Assembly (NCBI GenBank): GCA_021793875.1
Contig: JAJYRX010000061.1
Coordinates: forward strand, 1 to 7,988
Source of the DNA: Pseudomonadota bacterium
Lineage (GTDB): Bacteria; Pseudomonadota; Gammaproteobacteria; Burkholderiales; Burkholderiaceae_B
Length of the DNA: 7,988 nt
Direction of reading: 5' to 3'
The notes below the pieces were generated by a model. That model was not told the origin of the DNA, did not search any database, and worked only from the letters and a program-made list of their open reading frames with translations. Shown here in pieces: positions 1-5,652 of this stretch; position 1 is the first letter of the stretch; each line of letters opens with the position of its first letter. The translations under genes and the position numbers were made by a program.

Positions 1-299
1 GTATGGAAATGCCCGGATGCTCTTTATGTATGGGTAACCAGGCGCGCGTACGCGAGGGCGCAACCGTTATGTCTACCAGTACACGTAACTTCCCTAACCG
101 TCTGGGTAAAAATGCTAACGTGTTCTTGGGGTCTGCCGAACTAGCAGCCATATGCTCAAAACTAGGACGTATACCTACCAAAGAGGAATACCTATCGTTT
201 ATGGGCGTAATTGATGCTAGCAGCGAAGATATCTATCGTTACATGAACTTCGATCAAATCGAAGAATATCAGGAAATAGCCGATTCAGTAGGCATTTAA
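1..299 (+). CDS. acnB: Aconitate hydratase B, C-terminal fragment (5' end outside window)
   Basis: This is the last ~99 codons of the TCA-cycle aconitase of the AcnB type, which isomerises citrate and isocitrate with a [4Fe-4S] cluster in the cytoplasm. The visible part opens with the strongly conserved MPGCSLCMGNQ stretch. Its two cysteines (CxxC) are, from family knowledge, two of the three cluster ligands. It continues with the STSTRNFPNRLG segment, which carries active-site arginines in this family, then the ASAELAA-like helix (here GSAELAA). The ATG at position 3 is an internal methionine: the frame is open to the window edge and the full protein is about 860 residues. The stop is TAA at 297-299. 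It is followed within 10 bp by a strong intrinsic terminator, so acnB appears transcriptionally closed off from earP. No truncation or frameshift is visible in the part shown. Identification is by recognised motifs and is secure. Confidence 0.96.
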   Translation, partial: MEMPGCSLCMGNQARVREGATVMSTSTRNFPNRLGKNANVFLGSAELAAICSKLGRIPTKEEYLSFMGVIDASSEDIYRYMNFDQIEEYQEIADSVGI

Positions 300-308
300 C
301 TGATTAAC

Positions 309-337
309 AAACCGGCCCTCTGGGCCGGTTTTAATTT
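309..337 (+). terminator. Rho-independent terminator of acnB
   Basis: A perfect 10-bp GC-rich stem (arms AAACCGGCCC at 309-318 and GGGCCGGTTT at 322-331) closes a 3-nt TCT loop. It runs directly into a T-rich tail TTTTAATTT ending at 337. It lies 9 bp after the acnB stop codon. The very next base (338) is the A of the earP start codon, so the terminator fills the whole space where an earP ribosome-binding site would be expected. Confidence 0.93.
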
Positions 338-1465
338 ATGCAGCATATTTCTTTTGATATTTTTTGCCAGGTTATTGATAACTATGGCGACATAGGCGTT
401 AGCTGGCGCCTAGCAAAAAACCTTGCTAAAAATCATAAAGTTAGACTATGGGTAGATAAGCCCAATGTTCTATCAAAAATAGAACCTAATTACACAGTTT
501 CTTTGTCTCAAAAACTAGCTGGTGTAAACGTAGTTCACTGGCAAAATAATGTAAAAGAATACACCCCTTATAGCGTAGTCATAGAAACCTTTGGCTGTGA
601 GTTACAGCCGGAAATCAAGCAAGCAATAAAAGCCCATAAGCGAGTTTGGATAAATCTGGAATATCTAAGTGCCGAAAAATGGGTAGAAAATTTTCACTTA
701 CAACCATCGCCACAACCACAAGGCATAAGTAAAACGTTTTTTATGCCAGGTTTTAGCCCAAAAACCGGTGGTTTAATTAAAGAACCTGACACCATAAAAA
801 ACCGTATACAGTGGCAAGCAAAACCAGCAAATAAAATAAGACTTCTTAAAGAGCTAGGTATTAGTTCCAAAGCCATAAGTGCTGTGAATAATGGAGCCTT
901 GGTTGTATTTTTATTCTGTTATCCCGAGGCACCTGTGCAAAGCCTAGTTAACGCACTTGTAGCAACCAACAACAAGGCTTTAATAATTGCACCAGAAGGT
1001 GTATTTAATGCTCATAAGAAAGCACTAAAAACCATATATACAAATAATAGCCATGTTTTTATACACAAAGCTAAATATGTATCTCAGGATGATTTCGATA
1101 AAGTATTATGGAGCGCCGATATTAACCTAGTACGAGGTGAGGACTCATTTATACGTGCTATATGGGCTGCACGTCCAATGATATGGCAGCCTTATATACA
1201 AGCAGAAAATGCTAACCTAATAAAGCTACAGGCTTTTCTTAATACCACTAATTATTCAAAACATATTAAACAATTAATAATGCAGTGGAATACAGCCTCT
1301 AAAACAGAGTTTGAAGCAAACTTAAAATGCTTGTTATCTAATGACAACTTTCAGCTATGGAAAGAAGAATCTGTACGTTACAGCAATTGTTTAGCACAAC
1401 AAACTGATTTGGCATCTAATCTTGTGAGCTATTGCTCACAAGAACTGAACAAAAGGCTAAAATAA
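338..1465 (+). CDS. earP: EF-P arginine rhamnosyltransferase EarP
   Basis: A 375-residue GT-B fold glycosyltransferase (family formerly DUF2331, GT104). From family knowledge it transfers rhamnose from TDP-rhamnose to Arg32 of elongation factor P, acting in the cytoplasm with an inverting mechanism. The N-terminus FDIFCQVIDNYGDIGVSWRL (residues 6-25) is the family hallmark. Asp14 and Asp18 match the catalytic/binding aspartates described in Pseudomonas EarP. The C-terminal nucleotide-sugar site is seen as the RGEDSF motif at residues 266-271, with Glu268 and Asp269. Length is normal (~375-380). The next gene, 25 bp downstream, is its substrate EF-P with Arg32, the usual genomic pairing. ATG 338 is the only sensible start: an in-frame TAA lies two codons upstream, and the FDIFC motif begins at residue 6. 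No Shine-Dalgarno is present because the acnB terminator abuts the start. The gene is much AT-richer than its neighbours. TDP-rhamnose synthesis genes (rmlABCD) are not in the window. Confidence 0.95.
   Translation: MQHISFDIFCQVIDNYGDIGVSWRLAKNLAKNHKVRLWVDKPNVLSKIEPNYTVSLSQKLAGVNVVHWQNNVKEYTPYSVVIETFGCELQPEIKQAIKAHKRVWINLEYLSAEKWVENFHLQPSPQPQGISKTFFMPGFSPKTGGLIKEPDTIKNRIQWQAKPANKIRLLKELGISSKAISAVNNGALVVFLFCYPEAPVQSLVNALVATNNKALIIAPEGVFNAHKKALKTIYTNNSHVFIHKAKYVSQDDFDKVLWSADINLVRGEDSFIRAIWAARPMIWQPYIQAENANLIKLQAFLNTTNYSKHIKQLIMQWNTASKTEFEANLKCLLSNDNFQLWKEESVRYSNCLAQQTDLASNLVSYCSQELNKRLK
1420..1443 (+). repeat. Perfect 10-bp inverted repeat (hairpin) at the end of earP, upstream of efp
   Basis: The arms TCTTGTGAGC (1420-1429) and GCTCACAAGA (1434-1443) are exact reverse complements around a 4-nt loop TATT. 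This gives a stable hairpin in an earP-efp transcript, located in the last codons of earP and 47 nt before the efp start. No U-run follows directly (the nearest, TTTTT, is at 1472-1476), so it is not a standard intrinsic terminator. Function is unknown. An mRNA processing or stability element or a protein-binding palindrome are possible, and it may be only a chance coding palindrome. Confidence 0.6.
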
Positions 1466-1481
1466 CGCAACTTTTTCTTGA

Positions 1482-1487
1482 AGAGGA
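1482..1487 (+). promoter_or_regulatory. Ribosome-binding site of efp
   Basis: AGAGGA lies 3 nt before the efp ATG at 1491, in an A-rich leader (AAGAGGAAAC). Spacing is slightly short but the purine-rich site is clear. It contrasts with earP just upstream, which has no recognisable site. That fits EF-P being made in much larger amounts than its modifying enzyme. Confidence 0.7.
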
Positions 1488-1490
1488 AAC

Positions 1491-2045
1491 ATGAAAACAG
1501 CTCAGGACATACGCACTGGCAACGTGGTAATTATTGATGGCAACCCATTAGTAGTACAGCGTGCTGAATACAATAAATCTGGACGTAATACTGCAGTAGT
1601 CAAATTCAAGTTTAAAAACTTGCTTAGCGGCGCTCCTAGCGAAGCTGTATACAAAGCTGATGAAAAGCTTGAAACTGTTATTCTGGAATACAAAGACTGC
1701 CAATACTCATACTTTGCCGACCCGATGTATGTGTTTATGGACAGCGATTACAACCAGTACGAAATAGAAGCCGATAACATGGGCGATGCGCTTAACTACC
1801 TTGAAGACGGTATGGAAGCACAGGTTGTGTTCTACGATGGCACCCCAATATCTGTAAACCTTCCAAATGTTATTGTGCGCGAAATTATATATACCGAACC
1901 AGGCGTTAGGGGCGATACTTCTGGAAAAGTTACCAAACCCGCACAGGTTGGTAATAACTTCACTATATTGGTACCACTGTTTTGCAACATTGGTGACAAA
2001 ATAGAAATTGACACCCGCACTAACGAGTACCGCAGTCGCGTTTAA
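1491..2045 (+). CDS. efp: Translation elongation factor P (Arg32 type)
   Basis: EF-P of 184 residues, normal family length. It binds between the ribosomal P and E sites and promotes peptide-bond formation at polyproline stretches. Three domains are expected: an N-terminal KOW-like domain (about residues 1-64), then two OB folds (about 65-127 and 128-184). The modification loop reads NKSGRN at residues 28-33, so the tip residue is Arg32. This is the residue rhamnosylated by EarP, not the lysine modified by EpmA/EpmB in E. coli-type EF-P. The C-terminus GDKIEIDTRTNEYRSRV is the conserved EF-P signature region. The start is supported by the good RBS and by the family N-terminus MKTAQD. Base composition is back to near 47% GC in the stretches I counted. 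It probably shares a transcript with earP, though a separate promoter inside earP cannot be excluded. Confidence 0.98.
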   Translation: MKTAQDIRTGNVVIIDGNPLVVQRAEYNKSGRNTAVVKFKFKNLLSGAPSEAVYKADEKLETVILEYKDCQYSYFADPMYVFMDSDYNQYEIEADNMGDALNYLEDGMEAQVVFYDGTPISVNLPNVIVREIIYTEPGVRGDTSGKVTKPAQVGNNFTILVPLFCNIGDKIEIDTRTNEYRSRV

Positions 2046-2054
2046 ACTCTTAAT

Positions 2055-2077
2055 AGCTGCATCGTGTTACTGCAGCT
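2055..2077. repeat. Short inverted repeat between convergent efp and DUF1178 genes
   Basis: The arms AGCTGCA (2055-2061) and TGCAGCT (2071-2077) are perfect complements around a 9-nt loop. It covers the stop codon of the minus-strand DUF1178 gene (2067-2069) and begins 9 bp after the efp stop. It is the only hairpin candidate near the 21-bp gap between these convergent genes. It could be a weak bidirectional terminator, but the stem is short and neither side has a convincing T-run, so this is tentative. Confidence 0.3.
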
Positions 2078-2543
2078 TGTCATCGTCAAGGAAGTCGGGC
2101 AGTGGCATAACAGACACGCCCTCTTCTGCCAGTTCTTGACGCTCTTCAACCGTAGCCGTACCTCTGATGGGTCGTTCTTTAGACTCGCCTCTGTGCATTT
2201 TTAATGCTTCATCGGCAAAACGATTACCTACATTTTCAGATTTTTTAACCATTTGCCTCATGTAGGTAAGCACTTGCGCTTGCAGCTGCTGAACCTGCTC
2301 TGAAGATGGTGCCATTACCTCGTTAGACGGTTGGGTAGAAACATCTTCTGACATAGCAGCAGAAGATGTTTTGCTTGTATTAATGCGAGATGCCGACAGC
2401 TGGCGCTCTAGAGTTTTACTACCACATACCGGGCACTCTAACATGCCCTGCCCTATTTGTTCGTCAAGTGGCACGGAAGTATTAAACCAGCCTTCAAATA
2501 CGTGCCCTTGATTACACTTGAGATCGAATACTTTTAACGCCAT
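2067..2543 (-). CDS. DUF1178 family zinc-ribbon-like protein, function unknown
   Basis: A 158-residue soluble protein that I recognise as DUF1178 (PF06676), widespread in Proteobacteria and without an established function. The N-terminal module has VFDLKCNQGHVFEGWF (residues 5-20) and CPVCGS (37-42). Cys10, His14, Cys37 and Cys40 are candidate zinc ligands, and the arrangement resembles small regulatory zinc ribbons. A low-complexity Ser/Thr/Ala-rich linker follows (about 52-82). Then comes a conserved C-terminal part with NVGNRFADEALKMHRGE (104-120), RPIRGTAT (124-131) and a closing VMPLPDF. There is no signal peptide or membrane helix, so it is probably cytoplasmic. The start codon lies 13 bp after the ATPase stop and is preceded by a weak CCGGAC-type site 6 nt away. 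It is therefore likely the last gene of the transporter operon. Whether it has any role in peptide transport is unknown. Confidence 0.88.
   Translation of the reverse strand: MALKVFDLKCNQGHVFEGWFNTSVPLDEQIGQGMLECPVCGSKTLERQLSASRINTSKTSSAAMSEDVSTQPSNEVMAPSSEQVQQLQAQVLTYMRQMVKKSENVGNRFADEALKMHRGESKERPIRGTATVEERQELAEEGVSVMPLPDFLDDDKLQ
2339..2371. repeat. Perfect 12-bp inverted repeat inside the DUF1178 gene
   Basis: The arms AAACATCTTCTG (2339-2350) and CAGAAGATGTTT (2360-2371) are exact reverse complements around a 9-nt loop. Read on the plus strand, the hairpin ends in a short T-run (GTTTTGCTTG), so it could stop rightward transcription coming out of efp about 290 nt upstream. On the minus strand it encodes residues 58-69 of DUF1178, a variable Ser/Ala-rich linker with little coding constraint. 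The role is inference only. Confidence 0.55.
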
Positions 2544-2556
2544 AAAGAGTCCGGAA

Positions 2557-4218
2557 TTACAAACGCGGTACCGCTGAAATTAAACGCTGTGTTTGTTCAT
2601 GCCGCGGGTTTTTTAGCAGGTTTACTGTTTCCCCTGTTTCTACTATTTTACCCTTATCCATTATTGCTATGCGATCGGATAGGTATTCAACCACGCCAAA
2701 GTTATGCGTTATGAATAAGTAAGCAATATGATACTCGTGCTGCAGCTCTCTTAACAGGTCTAGTAGCTGCGCCTGAACCGATACATCGAGGGCAGATGTG
2801 GGTTCATCGCAAACTAATACCGCCGGCTCAAGCGAAAGAGCGCGTGCTATTGCTATGCGCTGCCTTTGCCCACCAGAGAACTCATGCGGATAACGTGTTC
2901 TGGTATTAGATGGAAGCCCAACACGGTCTAATAAATCGGACACAAGTTTATCACGTGACTCCGCATACATGTCGGGTTTTAGTGACCTTAAACCTTCATC
3001 CAGAATTTCACCTACGGGCATACGCGGATTAAGGGAAGAGTAAGGGTCTTGAAAAACAATTTGCATTTTTCTTCTTACAGCTTGCAAACCTGCACCACGA
3101 GCGTCTAAAACGCTTACCCCATCAAGGTAGACCTTACCGTTAACCATGGTTTGCTTGTCGTGCAACCTTACCAAAGACTTGGCAACAGTAGTTTTGCCAC
3201 AGCCAGACTCGCCTAACAGCGCTAGGGTTTCCGCTGGATAAAGCTCAAACGACACACCATCAACTACATTTATAGAGTCGCGTTTGAATGGAAGCCAACC
3301 CGACTTGCGGGTATAAGATACCGTAAGGTTTTTAACACTTAATAGTGGTTTGCCACGACTTTCAGCTGGTTTCTGCTCTGTATTAGCATGAGCTTGAGAA
3401 AACCCATTAGCAGATAAGGGCTTGCCACGCTTGGCCAGCGTTGGCACTGCGGCTAACAGCTCTTGTGCATACTCATGGGCGGGCATAGTGAAAAAATCGT
3501 CTGCTTTTTGTGTTAACAAAAGCTTTCCATGCCTCATAAGTGCTACGTAATCGGCCACATGTCTAACTACGGTAAGATCGTGCGTAATAAGTAGTATGGC
3601 CAGCCCCATTTCTTCCTGTAACTGTGCCAGCAACTCAAGAATTTGTGCTTGCACTGTTACATCGAGCGCTGTTGTAGGCTCATCGGCTACAAGAAGATCT
3701 GGCTCAGCAGCTAGCGCTATGGCAATCATAATACGCTGCTTTTGCCCGCCAGAAAATTGAAACGGATAATCATTTATACGCTTTTTGGCATCTTTTATTC
3801 CAACCCTACTAAGCCATGAGATTGATTGCTCAAGAATTGCTGCGCCCTTAAGGTTGGTATGCCTGCGTAATACCTCCCCAATTTGCTGACCCACGGTAAG
3901 AACCGGATTTAGGCTACTTGCTGGCTCTTGGAACACTATTCCTATTCGGGCTCCGCGCACTTCACGCATATCTTTTTCTGACATATGATCAAGAGCTTCA
4001 CCCACCACCTGCACTGACCCTGACTTAAGCCAGGCGGCATCGGGTAACAACCGTATAAGTGCAAGCGCGGTCATACTTTTACCGCTTCCAGACTCACCAA
4101 CCAGAGCAAAAGTTTGCCCTCTGTCAATTGCAAACTCCAACGCTTGAACGGCCTGTATCACACCATCTTCAGTGGCCACGGAAACGGACAAATCTTTCAC
4201 TGATATTACGTTACTCAT
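2557..4218 (-). CDS. Peptide ABC transporter ATP-binding protein with two fused NBDs (YejF-like)
   Basis: A 553-residue cytoplasmic ATPase that powers the importer encoded upstream in the same operon. It has two complete nucleotide-binding domains on one chain, as in E. coli YejF (529 aa), whereas Dpp/Opp use separate D and F proteins. NBD1 (about 3-260) has Walker A GESGSGKS (41-48), Q-loop Gln97, signature FSGGQKQR (155-162), Walker B ending in Glu180, and His213. NBD2 (about 292-551) has Walker A GESGCGKT (336-343), Gln390, signature FSGGQRQR (447-454), Walker B ending in Glu472, and His505. Both sites therefore look catalytically intact. Each NBD ends in an oligopeptide-type tail (HEYAQELLAAVP, HEQTQRLISAVP). 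A ~30-residue polar linker joins them. The start overlaps the permease stop as ATGA, with AGGA 7 nt upstream. The substrate cannot be read from this subunit; peptides or microcin C-like compounds are inferred from the family. Confidence 0.96.
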   Translation of the reverse strand: MSNVISVKDLSVSVATEDGVIQAVQALEFAIDRGQTFALVGESGSGKSMTALALIRLLPDAAWLKSGSVQVVGEALDHMSEKDMREVRGARIGIVFQEPASSLNPVLTVGQQIGEVLRRHTNLKGAAILEQSISWLSRVGIKDAKKRINDYPFQFSGGQKQRIMIAIALAAEPDLLVADEPTTALDVTVQAQILELLAQLQEEMGLAILLITHDLTVVRHVADYVALMRHGKLLLTQKADDFFTMPAHEYAQELLAAVPTLAKRGKPLSANGFSQAHANTEQKPAESRGKPLLSVKNLTVSYTRKSGWLPFKRDSINVVDGVSFELYPAETLALLGESGCGKTTVAKSLVRLHDKQTMVNGKVYLDGVSVLDARGAGLQAVRRKMQIVFQDPYSSLNPRMPVGEILDEGLRSLKPDMYAESRDKLVSDLLDRVGLPSNTRTRYPHEFSGGQRQRIAIARALSLEPAVLVCDEPTSALDVSVQAQLLDLLRELQHEYHIAYLFITHNFGVVEYLSDRIAIMDKGKIVETGETVNLLKNPRHEQTQRLISAVPRL

Positions 4219-5651
4219 GCTATATTCCTGACCACTTTTGGTTTAAAACGTCTGGTTTTAGGATCAAATGCCATTTGCACAGCATCGGCAAAAATATTAG
4301 CCGACAGCACAAGAACTAAAAGAAATATAAATGCACCCAGTAGGTTCCACCAAATCATTGGGTCACGCGACATTTCAAGCCTGGAAGCGTCTATCATGGT
4401 ACCAAAAGAATGCATGCTGGGATCTACACCTATACCCAGATAAGAAAGCACAGCCTCGTAAAGCACCAAGCCTGAAAACTCTATTACCATGCTTATTAGC
4501 ACTATATGCATTATGTTTGGCAGAATATGACGCCTCATTATGCGCCAGTGGCTTACACCAAACGCCCTAGCCGCCTGTACATACTCAAGTTCGCGCAGCT
4601 TTAAGGTTTCGGCCCTAAGCAAGCGGCACAAGCCCGCCCAACCAGTAAACCCAAGAATAAGACAAAGCATAAATAACCTTAGATCGGCTCTTGAAGCTAC
4701 GGTGCTAAACAGCTCCGGACGAGCATCTATATACACCTGCATCATTAACACTGCGGCAGCTATTAACAAAACCCCAGGTATAGATGTCAGAGTTGTATAT
4801 ATGTACTGAATAATGTCATCGGCACGCCCTTTGAAATAGCCGGCTGCTATTCCAAAGCCTAGCGCTGGCGGCAGCATTGCCATTATGGTTAGGGTACCTA
4901 TTACTAATGCTGTTCTTATGCTTTTAAGGCTTTGCCATAAAACATCGTTACCAGTTCGGTCAGTTCCTAAAACATGATAATTAACGCTTAATGAAAGGCA
5001 TACACACAACACCAGCATTATTATGCTGTATGTGATCCACATGGCACGCCAAGGAACTCCGCTTTGGGAATACCACCACCATGCGAATGACTGCTTAAAA
5101 TTGGGCTTAGACAAACGCATAAACACCGTAAGCAGCACCATACCTGCAACACTAAATAACGCTGCATAGAAAATGCCTAGCAGAATACGTTTACGTATAT
5201 CTGACAAGTGTTGGGAATCAGACTCTAGCAATACACCAGCATGCTCTAACCTAGGATAATCACGTACAGCCTCATCATTTATTAGTTCTGTTTCTTTGGT
5301 GAACTGCTTTATTGCTAACGGAGCAGAGTATGTTTTTTCACGGTTTGGTAACTGTGTTAGTGAAAGAAGGTCGTCTAGCGCCGACCTTAATACAGGTGAA
5401 TAATGCACTTTTGCGGTGTGAGCACCAGAAGCTGGTGGCAGCTGCGGCCTGTAATGTATGGAATCAAGCACGCCAACCAAGAAAAACAAGGCCAATATTA
5501 CTGCTGCACACATAGCCGAAGGTGTACGGGCCACACTTCCCCAGGCGGAGCGTAATGCTTGGCTACTACGTACCCTGAATACATAAACAACAAGCGCTAC
5601 TACCAGTAATAGTACAAAAGCATCAGTCCAGAGAAAAACAAACTTAGGCAT
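4215..5651 (-). CDS. Peptide ABC transporter permease, YejE/DppC-like, with long N-terminal extension
   Basis: Inner-membrane permease of 478 residues, against roughly 300-345 for typical DppC/YejE proteins. The canonical core starts at a membrane helix at about 203-222, followed by the family motif HVLGTDRTGNDV (226-237). Helices follow at about 246-268, 283-305, 326-345, 377-398 and 434-456. The cytoplasmic EAA loop (about 346-370, with YVQAARAFGVSHWRIMRRHILPN) docks on the ATPase. Before the core lie helices at about 7-27, 45-63 and 157-179 and a hydrophilic stretch at 64-155 predicted to be periplasmic. Charges fit N-out, C-in. I chose ATG 5651, which gives TAAcATG with the upstream stop and an AGG 10 nt before it. 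A TTG at 5660 in frame would overlap the upstream gene by 8 nt but has AGG only 1 nt away. The 3' end overlaps the ATPase start by ATGA. It forms a heterodimer with the other permease by family analogy. Confidence 0.93.
   Translation of the reverse strand: MPKFVFLWTDAFVLLLVVALVVYVFRVRSSQALRSAWGSVARTPSAMCAAVILALFFLVGVLDSIHYRPQLPPASGAHTAKVHYSPVLRSALDDLLSLTQLPNREKTYSAPLAIKQFTKETELINDEAVRDYPRLEHAGVLLESDSQHLSDIRKRILLGIFYAALFSVAGMVLLTVFMRLSKPNFKQSFAWWWYSQSGVPWRAMWITYSIIMLVLCVCLSLSVNYHVLGTDRTGNDVLWQSLKSIRTALVIGTLTIMAMLPPALGFGIAAGYFKGRADDIIQYIYTTLTSIPGVLLIAAAVLMMQVYIDARPELFSTVASRADLRLFMLCLILGFTGWAGLCRLLRAETLKLRELEYVQAARAFGVSHWRIMRRHILPNIMHIVLISMVIEFSGLVLYEAVLSYLGIGVDPSMHSFGTMIDASRLEMSRDPMIWWNLLGAFIFLLVLVLSANIFADAVQMAFDPKTRRFKPKVVRNIA
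4226..4229 (-). promoter_or_regulatory. Ribosome-binding site of the ATPase gene
   Basis: AGGA on the minus strand, 7 nt before the ATG at 4218. It lies within the last codons of the upstream permease and supports translational coupling through the ATGA overlap. Confidence 0.6.
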
Positions 5652-5652
5652 G

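Noticed and set aside
211..239. Possible sigma-70 promoter for earP inside acnB (TTGATG, 17 nt, TATCGT)
   Set aside because: Both boxes match consensus at only 4 of 6 positions, it lies in conserved coding sequence, and a transcript from it would meet the terminator at 309-337.
1421..1442. lac-operator-like or CRP-like site (TTGTGAGC / GCTCACAA halves)
   Set aside because: The halves are separated by 4 extra bases compared with a symmetric lac operator, and the TGTGA/TCACA spacing is 8 rather than 6. It also lies within coding sequence. I keep it only as a hairpin.
2551..2559. Nine bases CCGGAATTA repeated exactly at 6640-6648, upstream of two minus-strand genes
   Set aside because: A single short match around purine-rich ribosome-binding regions is easily chance; there is no third copy that I found and no symmetry suggesting an operator.
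3340..3435. Repeated RGKPL residues in the linker between the two ATPase domains
   Set aside because: Short, in a low-constraint linker, and explained by the start of NBD2; not evidence of a duplication beyond the known double-NBD architecture.
4059..4319. Plus-strand open frames opposite the permease and ATPase genes (for example 4059-4319, 4331-4570, 4540-4809, 5312-5515)
   Set aside because: They lie antisense to well-supported conserved genes, have no recognisable domain and no RBS worth noting; they are shadows.
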